This document shows positions 34,701 through 42,900 of a stretch of DNA of 46,464 nucleotides, piece by piece. How positions within the stretch are numbered: the stretch's first letter is position 1; every line of letters starts with the position of its first letter. The position numbers and the translations under genes were made by a program. The notes beneath the pieces were generated by a model. The model was not told where the DNA came from. It made no database searches and was given only the letters and a program-made list of their open reading frames with translations. This DNA is from Nocardia miyunensis NBRC 108239 (GTDB taxonomy: Bacteria; Actinomycetota; Actinomycetes; Mycobacteriales; Mycobacteriaceae), in assembly GCF_001613065.1 (NCBI RefSeq), contig NZ_BDBQ01000111.1:1-46464 (forward strand). The letters run 5' to 3'.

Positions 34701-37700
34701 TCGGTCCGGTGCCCTCGTCGAGATATCGCGACAAGCCGTAGCCGATCCCGTGCTCCGGGACGGTGCGAAGCTGTTCCTTGACGGACTTGATCGCCGCCCC
34801 CAGCGCCGGACCGCCCGCGTACGCGTCGTCGAGATCGATGCCCGAAAGATCCAGGCGCACAGGGTAATTCGTGTCGAACCAGCCGACCGTCCGGGTCAGA
34901 TCCGAGCCCGGGACGACACCCGCCGCACGGCCGCGCCCTTCGAGCCGGATCACGATGTCGGTAGGCGAGCCCGTGGCATCCGAGTGCTCGCGCCGCCACT
35001 CGGCCATCGTCACCGCCAGGGTGGCCAGCAGCCCGTCGTCCACACTCCCGTGGAAAGCCGCGGGCAGCTCGCTCAGCAGGGTCTCCGTCACCTCCGGATC
35101 CACGTCGACCTCGACCGTGCGGGTAGTTCGGACCACGTCGATCGCGGGGTCGAGGGGCCGCGATCCGATCATCGGATCATCTCCGGCGGTAATCGCTTGC
35201 CACAGTTCGAGTTCCGTGGCCCGCTCCGGGCGGTGGGCCGCCTCGACCAGCCCGAACGCCCACCGGCGCATCGACGTTCCGATCGGGGCCAGATCGGGTG
35301 GCCGACCGGATGCGATCCGCGCCCACGCGGCCGCGAGATCCGACGCGAGCAGCCGCCAGGAGGCCCGATCGATCGCCGAACGATGGACCACCAGCAGAAC
35401 AGCGCCCGGATCGGCCGAACTCACCGGATCGAACCAGACCACCCGCACCACGATCCCGGCGCCCGGATCGAGCCGATCCGCGGCGGCATCCAGCTCGGCC
35501 TCCGCGAGCGCGGGCAACTCGCCGGATTCCTCTCCCATCGGCACTCGGACGAGAACGTCATCGGCTCGAATCAGGCTGGCCGGCAACACCTCCCAGGTCC
35601 AATACCCGTCGGCGCCCGGGCCGAGTCGCGCACGCAACATGTCGTGCCGATCGAGTACGGCCTGCACGGCTTCGGTGAGCTGTCGCCGGTCGATCCCCGC
35701 CGGTAGCGCCAGCATCATCGCCTGCGAGAGGCGGCCGAACCCCGGCCCCGCCCGCTCGAGCAACGCTCGCACGATCGGTGTCAGCGGTAGCGGGCCCACG
35801 CCCGCGCCGGGCAGTTCCCGCGGGAGGGCCATCGCCGCGGCGCTGTCCCGGATGGCGACCTGGGCCAGTCCGGCGACCGTCTTGCGCTCGAACACGTCGC
35901 GCGGGGAGAACACCACACCCGCCGCTCTGGCCCGGGTCACCACCTGGATCGACATGATGCTGTCTCCGCCGAGCGCGAAGAAGGAGTCGTCGATACCGAC
36001 GGTGTCGACGCCGAGCACACCGGCGAACGTGTCGGCGATGAGGTGCTCGATCGGAGTTCGGGGCGGCCGGTACGGCGCGTCGTCGGCGAACACCGGTTCG
36101 GGCAACGCCCTGCGATCGAGCTTGCCGGTCGGCGTCAACGGAATCCGGTCCAGCACCATGATCGAGGACGGAACCATATAGGACGGCACGCGATCGGCGA
36201 GATACTCCGTCAAAGCCCCCGCGTCGATCGAATACCCTTGCGCGGCGACAACATACGAGACCAGCGACTGAGCTCCCGAATCGGCGCGGTAACCGATCGT
36301 GGCGGAATAACCGACACTCTCCTGCCCCGCGAGCACCGAATCGATCTCACCGAGCTCGACCCGAAGACCATGGAGCTTGACCTGCGAATCGGACCGGCCC
36401 AGATGCTCGATCGCACCACCTGCCGACCAGCGAACCACGTCACCGGTCCGATACATGCGCTCACCCGGCAACCACGGACACGCCACGAAACGCTCGGCCG
36501 TCAGCCCCGCCCGGCGGTAGTACCCACGAGCCAACAGTCCACCGGCGACATACAATTCACCCGCCACCCCGACCGGCACGGGCCGCAATCGCCGATCCAG
36601 CACCCACGCCGAGACATCCGGCATCAGGCGGCCGATCGTGACCGGCTCCCCCGCTGTCATGGGTGCGGTCAGCGTCGCGGCGATGGTGGTCTCGGTGGGC
36701 CCGTACTCGTCGAACAGCTCACGATCGCCGCCCCACCGCTCGACCAGTTCAGGACCGAAGCTCTCGCCGCCGACGATCAGATGGCCCAAATCCTTCAGCG
36801 GCCAGCGGATGTGGTCGATGGTGGACAATGCCGAGGGCGTGATGCAGGCGTGGGTGACGTGTTCGCCGTCCACGAATCCGGCGAGTTCGTCACCGCCCGC
36901 GATGCCGCTGGGCGCGACGACCATCGTCGCGCCCGAGCACAGCGGCAACAGCAGCTCCAGAACCGAGACGTCGAAGCTCGGCGAAGCCAGATGCAGTGTG
37001 CGGCTGGATGATTCGATGTTCAGGACGGCGCGATGTTCGGCGGCGCAGTTCCGCAGTCCTCGGTGCGTGACAGCGACGCCTTTGGGCCGCCCGGTCGATC
37101 CGGAGGTGTAGATGACATAGGCGATATCGTCGACGCGCAACGGGCGCACCCGATCGGCATCGGTAACCGGCCGATCATCGCCCTCGTCGAGGTCGTCCAG
37201 CGTCAACCAGTCGATATCGGCATCGGGCAACCGGTCACGCGCGGACGCCACCGTCAGGCCGAGGGCCGCCCCCGAATCGGCCAGCATGTGACCGATGCGT
37301 TCGGCCGGGTAGCTCGGATCGATCGGTACGAAGGCAGCTCCCGTCTTGGCCACCGCCCACACCGCGGCGACCGAATCCGCGGAACGCGCCATACCGATCG
37401 CGACGAGATCCTCCGGGCCGATACCGCGCCCGATCAACTGCCGAGCCCATCGATTCGAATGCCGGTCCAAGTCCCGGTAACTCGACCGCTGTCCCTCGAA
37501 CACGACCGCCGAGGCGTCCGGATCCACCCCGGCCGCTGTGGCGAACAACTCGGGCAGGGTGACCGGGGCCATCGCGGATGGGCCGCGACGGGTCAGCAGG
37601 TCGGCTCGCTCGGCGGGCTCGAGCACCTCGACGGCCCCGACCTGGATCGCCGGGTCGGCGGCCACCGATTCGAGTATCCGGATCCACCGCCGGGTGAGGG

Positions 37701-40700
37701 AGTCGATCGTCGCGACGTCGAACAGATCGGTGGCGAAGGTGACCGCGACGGTCATATCGCCGCTGTCGTGGTCCTGCGCGAGGACGAATTGCAGGTCGAA
37801 GCGAGACGCCTCGACGGGTAGGTCGACCACCGACAGGTCCAGATCGGGCAGTTCGAGCCGCACCGCTTCCAGGTTGTGGAACGCCAGCATCACCTGGAAC
37901 AGCGGATGGCGAGCCTGGGATCGGTGCGTGACGAGTCGGTCCACCACCTGTTCGAACGGTACGTCCGCGTGGTCGAATGCCTCGAGATCGATGTGCCGGA
38001 TCCGGTCGAGTAGATCGGCGAACGACTCTCGTAGGTCGATTTCGGTTCGCAGCACCAGGGTGTTGACGAACATTCCGACCATATCGTCCAGCGCCGCGAC
38101 GCCACGGCCCGCGACGGGTGTGCCGATCGGAATATCGGTGGCGTCGCTCATCCGGGCGAGCAGGACCGCGAGTGCCGCGTGGATCGCCATGAACAGCGAG
38201 GAATTGTGCTGCCGGGCAACATCTTCCAACGCACGTACCGTGTTCGCGGGCAACGAGTAGGTCGCCGTGGCGCCCCGATTGGACATCACCGCGGGGCGCG
38301 GCCGGTCGAACGGCAGACGGAGTTCCTCGGCGACTCCGGTCAGAGTCTGCGTCCAATATCGAATCTGCTGTGCGCACAGCGATTCCGGTTCGTCCGGCGA
38401 ACCGAGGGTAGCTCGCTGCCACAGGGCGTAGTCCGCGTACTGGACGGGCAGCGGGGTCCACGACGGGGCTTCACCGTGGATCCGGGCGGTATAGGCGGTC
38501 GCCACGTCCCGGGCCAGCGGCGTCATCGAAAAGCCATCCGCGGCAATGTGATGCACCACCACGGCCAGCACGTGTTCCCGCGGATCGGCCGTGCCGAACA
38601 GCCGGGCGCGCACCGGCGGCCGGGCGCTCACATCGAAGCCTTCGGTGACGAATTCGGTTATCGCCGCGATCAATTGGCTCGGCGGAACCGATACCATGGT
38701 GAGTTCGCGGTCCACATCGGCAACGGGTTCGATCAATTGGATCAGCATTCCGTCGTGATCCGGGTACCGGGTCCGCAGGGATTCGTGCCTACCCAATACA
38801 TCGATCATGGCCGCTCGGACCGCCTCGACGTTCAACTCGCCGCGCAGCCGGATGACGATCGGCACATTGTATGTGCCGGAACCGATGTCGTACTGGTTGA
38901 AGAACCACATCCGCTGCTGGGCAGGCGCCAGCGGAACGAGATCGGGGCGCGGCCGGGCGACCAGCGGCGGGCGCCGTCGCCCGGTCCCGGAATGCTGATC
39001 TATGCGAGCCGCGAGCGCCGCTACCGTGGACGCCTCGAACAGCAGTCGCACCGGGATGTCGGTATCCAGCGCGGCCCCGATTCGCGCGGCAATTCGCGTC
39101 GCCACCAAGCTGTCTCCGCCGAGGGCGAAGAAAGAGTCGTCCACACCGACCGTTTCGACACCCAGAGTATCCGCGAAACACCCGGCGACGATCCGCTCGG
39201 TCGGCGTCGTAGGCTTCCGAAAGTGCTTGCCGCCGGAGAACACCGGCTTCGGCAACGCCTTGCGATCCAACTTCCCCGCGGGGGTCGACGGAATCCGATC
39301 CAACACCATGATCGACGCCGGAATCATGTACGCCGGCAACAGATTACCCAGATACTCGAGCAACATCGCCGTATCGATCGCATGGTCCTGCGCGGCGACG
39401 ACATACGAAACCAGCGACTGCGCGCCCGAATCACCGCGAAAACCGGCGGTCACCGCATGACCCACATCCGCATGAGCCGTCAGAGCAGAATCGATCTCGC
39501 CCAGCTCGATCCGCAGACCTCGGATCTTCACCTGGAAATCCGACCGGCCCAGATGCTCGACCGCCCCCGCCGCCGTCCACCGGGCCACATCCCCGGTCCG
39601 GTACATCCGCTCCCCCGCCGCCCAGGGACACGCGACGAAGCGCTCGGCCGTCATCCCCGCCCGACCGTGATACCCACGAGCCAGCAGACGACCCGCGACA
39701 TACAGCTCACCCGCCACACCGACCGGCACCGGCTCCAGCCGCTGATCCAGAATCCATTCCGCCACACCGGGAATCGGACCGCCGATCGTCACCGGATCAC
39801 CCGCCGCCAACGGGGTGCTGTGGTTCGTCATGACCGTGGCCTCGGTCGGCCCGTAAGCATCGACGAACTCGCGACCGTCGGCGGCCCAGCGCCGCACCAG
39901 CTCCGGTGGGCACACGTCACCGGCCGCGACGACGACACGCAGCGCGTCGAGACCGGCCGGATCGACCGACATCAACGCGGTCGGGGTGATCACCGCGTGC
40001 GTCACTCGCTCGCGGCGCAGCAGATCGGTCAGCTCGGCGCCACCGTAGTCGCTGGGCCCGGCGATCACCATGGTGGCTCCCGCGCCCACCGCGAGCAGCA
40101 ACTCCCAGACCGCGGCATCGAAGCTCGGAGATGCCAGATGCAGCGTCCGCGAACCCGCGGTGACCCGATAGCGTTGCCGCTGTTCGCGACTCAGTGCGGC
40201 CAACCCCGCATGCGTCACCGTCACGCCCTTCGGTACTCCGGTGGAGCCCGAGGTGTAGATCAGGTACGCCGCGTGCTCCGGTCGAAGCGAGGTCGTCCGA
40301 TCCGTGTCGGAGATCGACCGGGCATCCGAGGTCTCGTCGAGGTCGTCCGCGATCAACCAGTCGATGCCGTCCGGCAACTGCGCGCGCGCCCGTGCGACGG
40401 TCACGCCCACGACCGCCCCGGAGTCGGCCAGCATGTGCGCTTTCCGCTCCGTCGGATAACCCGGATCGACCGGCATGAAGGCCGCTCCCGACTTCGCAAC
40501 CGCCCAGACCGCCGTCACCGAATCCGAACTTCGCGCAATACCCACCGCGACAACGTCTTCCGGGCCCACACCACGCCGAACGAGCAACCGGGCCAATCGA
40601 TTCGAACGCTCGTCCATCTCCCGATAACTCAACCGCTGCCCATCGAAGACGACCGCCGAAGCATCGGGATCGCGCCGGACAGCGGCGGCCAGCAGCTCCG

Positions 40701-42900
40701 GCAACGTCATTGTCGCCGTCGCCGCGGCCTCACCCGAACGAGACAACAGGTCGGCTCGCTCGGCTGGCTCGAGTACGTCGATCGCGCCGACCGGGATCGT
40801 CGGGTCGGCGGCTACCGATTCGAGAATCCGGATCAACCGCCGGGCGAGGGAGTCGACCGTCGCGGGATCGAACAGGTCGGTGGTGTACGCGATCGTGACC
40901 GTCGAGTCGCCGCTGCCGGGCTCCGCCGACAGCTCGAATCGCAGGTCGAAGCAGCATATTTCGCTGGAGAGGCCGACGGCCGGTAACTCGAGGGCGAGTC
41001 GCCCCGGTTCCGGGTTCCGTAACGCCAGCGCCACTCGAGACCAGGGATGTCGCGACCGGGACGGCTGGTCCAGCACTTGTCCGAACGGAACATCGGCATG
41101 GTCGAACGCATCCAGATCGACCTGCCGAACCCGGCCGAGCAAATCGGCGAAGGACTCCCCCGGGTCGATCTCGGTACGCAACACCAGGTGATTCCCGAAC
41201 ATCCCGGCCGAATCGCCGATCGCCGCGACACCCCGCCCCGCGGCCGGGGTGCTGACCGGAATGTCCGTGGCGCCGCTCATCCGGGCCAGCAATACCGCCA
41301 GCACACCGTGAATCACCGCGAACAATGAAGAATTACGCTGTCGCGCAACATCTTCCAGCTCTCGAACCAGCCCCGAACGCAATGCGTAGCTCGCGGTGGC
41401 GCCCCGATTCGACAGCACCGCCGGGCGCGGCCTGTCGAACGGCAGACCGAGTTCCTCGGGAAGATCCGCGAGCGTCGCCCGCCAGAACTCCAGGTTCTCG
41501 CGGCGGCGGCGGATCCGGGCGGCGTCGGCGGCGCTGCCGGGGTGGACCTGCCCGAGTGCGGTGTCCGGTGCGGCGGCGGCGAACTCGTCGAGGAACTCCA
41601 CGAATGCGGCGCGGTGCGCCGACAGTTCGCGGTCGGTATAGAGGTTGGGATTGGCCAGGAACTGCAGGATCGTCCGCGGCGGATCCCCGGTCCGGTACAC
41701 GTCGACCAGCACATCCTCGACCGGGCCCGAGCTGAGGATGTGGAATTCCCCGGTCACCGTCCCCAACTTGATCTGCTGGTCGAAGAGCATGACGTTCACC
41801 ACCGGGCCCGCGAAGCGGCGCTGTGCGCCATGGTTCCCGGTGGCGGCGCGAATGTCGGTGAGGCCGCACCGCTGGTGTCGCAGCACACCCACCAGATCGG
41901 ACTGCACCCGCAGCGCCAGCGTCGCGACGGTGTCCTGCGGATCCAGGACGATCGGAAGCGGTGCCACATTGACGAACACCCCTCCGGACCGCCGCAGTAC
42001 GGCGGTCGTACGGCCCGACACGGGAATGTCGACCAGGACCTCGTCCCGGCCCGTGTTCCGGGCCAGGTAACAGCCGAACGCGGCGATCACGACCGCGGCC
42101 GGGCTCGCGCCCAATGCCTTCGCCGAATGATCGATCCGTCCCACGGTCACCGCCGACAGTTCGGTGATCGCGACGACGCTGTCCGCACACGGTGGCGCCT
42201 GCCCGGCGGCCAGGCCGACTTCCTCGCCGAGACCGGCGAGCCGGTTCACCCAATATTCCTGATCGTCGGTGAACCGCTTCGACTCGCGGTAGCTGCGGTC
42301 GGCCTCGAACAGGGCGCGAATGTCCGCCGCCCGGGCGGGCTCCGCCGTGCGGCCCTGTACCGCCGCGGTGTACAGCGCCGCGATCCGGTTCACGATCATC
42401 ATCGCGCCGTAGCCGTCCAGGGCGACGTGGTGGCTCCGGCAGTACAGCAGATAATGCCGATCTCCGACCTGCACGATCGCCGTCGCGACCAAACGGTCAC
42501 GGGTCATGTCCAACGGCGCGGTGTATTCCCGGCGCATCCACTCCAGGCCTGCCGCAACGGGATCCGGGGCATCGCGCACATCGATGACCGGTCCCGCCGA
42601 CGTCAGCGACGGGTCGTACAGCTGGTAGGGCTCACCGTCGGTCTCGACCAGCCGCAGAAAGCCCGACTGGAACTCTCGGCCGGCCTGTATCGCCGCCTCA
42701 CGCAGTACCTCTATGTCGAGATCACCACGGAACTCGACGTACTGCGCCTCGGATATCGGCACACCCGGACTTAATTTCTGCGCCAACCACAACGCCCGCT
42801 GCCCGGCAGATAGCGGTATCGGCTGTATGACTGACGCGTCCGGCTCGGTATTTTCGCTCGATCCCCGGGCGGAGTCGAGCTGGGGTTGCGGAGCGGTCAT
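25717..42900 (-). CDS. four-module non-ribosomal peptide synthetase with terminal thioesterase
   Basis: A 5,727-residue NRPS. Approximate domains: C1 (residues 30-455, HHVALDG near 156, like N-acylating starter domains); a half C (467-715) with no HHxxxDG; A1 (735-1225), PCP1 (GGDSL, about 1263); C2 (1323-1770, HHIAADG about 1450), A2, PCP2 (GGDSI, about 2312), E1 (2370-2830, catalytic motif altered); C3 (2875-3310, HHLVLDG about 3007), A3, PCP3 (about 3860), E2 (3910-4370, intact HHLVVDG about 4054); C4 (4415-4850, HHILIDG about 4543), A4, PCP4 (about 5393), TE (5420-5710, nucleophile Ser5539 in GYSLGG). Read-out of the nine pocket positions: A1 D-A-W-T-V-A-A-V-M (aromatic, Phe-like), A2 D-V-L-T-I-G-E-I-A, A3 D-A-L-T-V-G-T-I-Q, A4 D-V-L-T-I-G-T-I-L (not assignable). 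Expected product: a tetrapeptide, perhaps N-acylated, with a D-residue at position 3. GAAGGA precedes the ATG. No MbtH gene is in the window. Confidence 0.95.
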   Translation of the reverse strand: MTAPQPQLDSARGSSENTEPDASVIQPIPLSAGQRALWLAQKLSPGVPISEAQYVEFRGDLDIEVLREAAIQAGREFQSGFLRLVETDGEPYQLYDPSLTSAGPVIDVRDAPDPVAAGLEWMRREYTAPLDMTRDRLVATAIVQVGDRHYLLYCRSHHVALDGYGAMMIVNRIAALYTAAVQGRTAEPARAADIRALFEADRSYRESKRFTDDQEYWVNRLAGLGEEVGLAAGQAPPCADSVVAITELSAVTVGRIDHSAKALGASPAAVVIAAFGCYLARNTGRDEVLVDIPVSGRTTAVLRRSGGVFVNVAPLPIVLDPQDTVATLALRVQSDLVGVLRHQRCGLTDIRAATGNHGAQRRFAGPVVNVMLFDQQIKLGTVTGEFHILSSGPVEDVLVDVYRTGDPPRTILQFLANPNLYTDRELSAHRAAFVEFLDEFAAAAPDTALGQVHPGSAADAARIRRRRENLEFWRATLADLPEELGLPFDRPRPAVLSNRGATASYALRSGLVRELEDVARQRNSSLFAVIHGVLAVLLARMSGATDIPVSTPAAGRGVAAIGDSAGMFGNHLVLRTEIDPGESFADLLGRVRQVDLDAFDHADVPFGQVLDQPSRSRHPWSRVALALRNPEPGRLALELPAVGLSSEICCFDLRFELSAEPGSGDSTVTIAYTTDLFDPATVDSLARRLIRILESVAADPTIPVGAIDVLEPAERADLLSRSGEAAATATMTLPELLAAAVRRDPDASAVVFDGQRLSYREMDERSNRLARLLVRRGVGPEDVVAVGIARSSDSVTAVWAVAKSGAAFMPVDPGYPTERKAHMLADSGAVVGVTVARARAQLPDGIDWLIADDLDETSDARSISDTDRTTSLRPEHAAYLIYTSGSTGVPKGVTVTHAGLAALSREQRQRYRVTAGSRTLHLASPSFDAAVWELLLAVGAGATMVIAGPSDYGGAELTDLLRRERVTHAVITPTALMSVDPAGLDALRVVVAAGDVCPPELVRRWAADGREFVDAYGPTEATVMTNHSTPLAAGDPVTIGGPIPGVAEWILDQRLEPVPVGVAGELYVAGRLLARGYHGRAGMTAERFVACPWAAGERMYRTGDVARWTAAGAVEHLGRSDFQVKIRGLRIELGEIDSALTAHADVGHAVTAGFRGDSGAQSLVSYVVAAQDHAIDTAMLLEYLGNLLPAYMIPASIMVLDRIPSTPAGKLDRKALPKPVFSGGKHFRKPTTPTERIVAGCFADTLGVETVGVDDSFFALGGDSLVATRIAARIGAALDTDIPVRLLFEASTVAALAARIDQHSGTGRRRPPLVARPRPDLVPLAPAQQRMWFFNQYDIGSGTYNVPIVIRLRGELNVEAVRAAMIDVLGRHESLRTRYPDHDGMLIQLIEPVADVDRELTMVSVPPSQLIAAITEFVTEGFDVSARPPVRARLFGTADPREHVLAVVVHHIAADGFSMTPLARDVATAYTARIHGEAPSWTPLPVQYADYALWQRATLGSPDEPESLCAQQIRYWTQTLTGVAEELRLPFDRPRPAVMSNRGATATYSLPANTVRALEDVARQHNSSLFMAIHAALAVLLARMSDATDIPIGTPVAGRGVAALDDMVGMFVNTLVLRTEIDLRESFADLLDRIRHIDLEAFDHADVPFEQVVDRLVTHRSQARHPLFQVMLAFHNLEAVRLELPDLDLSVVDLPVEASRFDLQFVLAQDHDSGDMTVAVTFATDLFDVATIDSLTRRWIRILESVAADPAIQVGAVEVLEPAERADLLTRRGPSAMAPVTLPELFATAAGVDPDASAVVFEGQRSSYRDLDRHSNRWARQLIGRGIGPEDLVAIGMARSADSVAAVWAVAKTGAAFVPIDPSYPAERIGHMLADSGAALGLTVASARDRLPDADIDWLTLDDLDEGDDRPVTDADRVRPLRVDDIAYVIYTSGSTGRPKGVAVTHRGLRNCAAEHRAVLNIESSSRTLHLASPSFDVSVLELLLPLCSGATMVVAPSGIAGGDELAGFVDGEHVTHACITPSALSTIDHIRWPLKDLGHLIVGGESFGPELVERWGGDRELFDEYGPTETTIAATLTAPMTAGEPVTIGRLMPDVSAWVLDRRLRPVPVGVAGELYVAGGLLARGYYRRAGLTAERFVACPWLPGERMYRTGDVVRWSAGGAIEHLGRSDSQVKLHGLRVELGEIDSVLAGQESVGYSATIGYRADSGAQSLVSYVVAAQGYSIDAGALTEYLADRVPSYMVPSSIMVLDRIPLTPTGKLDRRALPEPVFADDAPYRPPRTPIEHLIADTFAGVLGVDTVGIDDSFFALGGDSIMSIQVVTRARAAGVVFSPRDVFERKTVAGLAQVAIRDSAAAMALPRELPGAGVGPLPLTPIVRALLERAGPGFGRLSQAMMLALPAGIDRRQLTEAVQAVLDRHDMLRARLGPGADGYWTWEVLPASLIRADDVLVRVPMGEESGELPALAEAELDAAADRLDPGAGIVVRVVWFDPVSSADPGAVLLVVHRSAIDRASWRLLASDLAAAWARIASGRPPDLAPIGTSMRRWAFGLVEAAHRPERATELELWQAITAGDDPMIGSRPLDPAIDVVRTTRTVEVDVDPEVTETLLSELPAAFHGSVDDGLLATLAVTMAEWRREHSDATGSPTDIVIRLEGRGRAAGVVPGSDLTRTVGWFDTNYPVRLDLSGIDLDDAYAGGPALGAAIKSVKEQLRTVPEHGIGYGLSRYLDEGTGPILATATPQIAFDYLGRVATADTEEISGAGWAPMRIGDAEFAVAQDPDMPVPAVLDIRAVVLDDAGGRRLRAIWSYPAGVLTADEVREIAQSWRRLLTASASHVRRAGSGGRTPSDLPLVDLGQSEIELLEQRYPALSDVWPLAPLQEGLLFHALVSEQSVDTYLTQLVLELRGRVDARRLCRAARILLDRHANLRTAFVSDAGAGQVQVVVDDAEAPWAELDLSGLDEGARGREWELLLAADRATRFDPARAPLLRWMLVTTGPQQYRLVLTDHHLVLDGWSTPLLLQELLVLYATDCDETSLPHVRSYRDYLSWLGRQDRAASLDAWARAFEGADEPTLVAAAGPGRRDTESREVSGELTEEQTAALTRCARSRGITLNTMVQVAWAIILGALTSRKDVTFGAVVSGRTPQIADIESMIGLFINTVPVRVRLDTTETLGQLLDRIQAEQAALLDHQFIGLADIQRVAGPGAEFDTITVLESFPIDRHGLTEDTDIAGMRLVDVVGIDAAHYPLGVVGRVDTGLRLEIKYLAEFFDDDMIARTMGRVLSVLDAIATDPDLPLARLDLLTSEESRELAPMSGAPAVPERVLPELFAAAVARNPGAVAVVCGDRQWTYRELDAESSRLARLLIGRGAGPETSVAVGLPRSFESVLAVWAVAKSGAAFVPVDPRNPGSRVQHMLTDSGAATGITVSEWRDRLPGSVPWLVLDEPTVAAEVTRLPATPVTDAERLRPVRIDDAVYVIYTSGSTGVPKGVVVPHRGLANLVAEQCSRFEIGPSARVLHAASPSFDAAVLELLWAFASGGRLVIAPPTVFGGIELAQIISHNSVTHAALTPTALGTVDPAGLRNLGTVVIGGETPSPRLVSRWAPGRKLFNTYGPAEATIQTDAGAPMAPDAAATIGGPIRGVDQVVLDAWLRPVPPGVVGELYLTGPGLARGYRNRPGLTASRFVADPFADSGRRMYRTGDLVRWLWQPEGGPALDYVGRTDFQVKIRGFRIELGEVESGLLACAGVARAVAAVRHDSTADRLIGYVVPEPGVHVDPAAVLTSAGQRLAPHMVPATVMVLDELPITETGKLDRAALPEPDFATGRAEFRAPVTDTEKTLAGLFAEVLGVDAIGLDDSFFALGGDSIMSIQLVTRARTAGLVFSVRDVFECKTVAGLARTAVPDTAAAASLPEELPGGGAGPMPLTPIMCWMFERGEFDRFCQWVMLTLPPDVDRTAITATVQAVIDHHDMLRARLLPDPAHPSGWALRVRPAGISAAGLIRHVPVDAPPDSSAFAAIAAEQARSAAERLDPAAGVVLQLVWLDCADRPGRLLVVAHHLVVDGVSWRILVPDLAVAGAQVSAGQQPRLAPVGTSMRRWAHGLEAAAASIDEIDWWRATLAGDDPVIGTRPLDPAVDVQATVDTVRVTLPAATTRAALTTLPRAFRGNVDDALIAGLALALTRWRRRHGEDVTETLLTLEGHGRDDTVLPGADLTRTVGWFTTAYPVRLDLSDMDIDDAFAAGAAAGTVVKSVKEQLRRIPGHGIGYGLLRYLGTDTARILGALPGPQVSFNYLGRFDTIPDALRDSGWMPAGGDADGGSVQHPDASVAAVLGVNAVTVDTPDGPALTATWDYPAGLITSAEVADLAELWRDAVTALATHAARPGAGGLTPSDVGLVDLDQTAIDRLEARYPALDDIWPLTPLQEGLLFHAQLADGAQDDYIVQICMELDGRVDADRFRRAAQTLVGRHPNLRTAFVRDGAGEPVQVVHSHVDVPFTHIDLAESSDTAAALDELMAGDRHFDTAVPPLLRPTLISTSDQRHKLLLSMHHILIDGWSTPLLIRELLILYAGDSDPAALAPVRPFRDYLAWLRTQDQGAAETAWARSFEGVTEPTLLAGADRGSGDTETAGDVRVRLSEHRTAALAAAAHQREITLNTVVQAAWAIVLANATARDDVVFGTTVSGRPPQIPGVESMIGLFVNTVPVRVRLDHGETLAQLLRRIQTQQAALLDHNHLGLARIQQAAGSGAMFDTAAIFESYPVDTTGLSEDTDIAGMHVLDVHGREAAHYPLGLIVHLGDRLELTFEYQPGLFTRHRIHAIARRVLRVLEAVVDDIDLPLSRVQLLAPDEHAALVPVRGGPSAATAMLPQVLAAAARSGADALVCDGETLSYRELDETSNRWARVLIDAGAGPESLVAIALPRSIDAVIAVWSVAKTGGAFVPIDPAQPEDRVSGILADAGAVAGLTIAAHRDQLPDATTWLGIDSPEFVTKAAAAPPSAIEDGERIAALRPEHPAYLIYTSGSTGIPKGVVVTHAGIANLAAEAREGIGLTASSRMLAAASPSFDVSVLEWLGAAAAGATLVLAPAHVVAGDELAERIAAARVTHAAFTPTVLASLRPGELGTLRTLILGGEICPPDLVNRWVPGRTLINTYGATETTILSCRDIPLTTVTDSPPLIGGPARGFRAVVLDRRMRPVPPGVAGELYLSGPGIARGYHRQPAFTATRFVPDPYGPVGTRMYRTGDLAAWTGDRRLRYIGRSDLQIKVNGHRIEPGDIETALCAHPGVSRAAVAVHTGPDGVDRLTGYVVPTPHTTPDAAVLIAHLATRLPTHMVPTTIRTLDRLPLTTTGKLDHNALPAPDLRRRSRFRAPSTPLEATVCDAFTRTLDIERTGVDDAFFDLGGDSLAATRLVARIAESTGVTVPLQWLFTDPTPRSLARRIESRRAGPAGQDFGEQDLAEALSVVLPLRDAGTAAPLFCIHPAIGLAWGFSGLVRYLDPDRPVRGLQSPALTEPTVRFDTLDQLAARYVREIRSVQPHGPYHLLGYSLGGTIAHEIAVRLRREGDSVATLAMMDTRVVSAETFRAPTPSVTTMLAEFGGFAVPDGPAEPTIEAAVELLHRQGGLFTSVTPEHLLRLQRDYTRLVDLTFNHRPDLFDGDLIYFSAADRRVEDDTSPAHAWSAYVTGRITEHRIPVQHERMTEQDSLRVIGFVLTEHFRSIRTALTESSTPARTSRS

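Noticed and set aside
26404..40986. Very long plus-strand open frames opposite the NRPS (up to about 930 codons)
   Set aside because: They are rich in Arg, Gly, His and Pro, have no recognisable motifs and mirror the strong third-position GC of the NRPS; they are antisense shadows.
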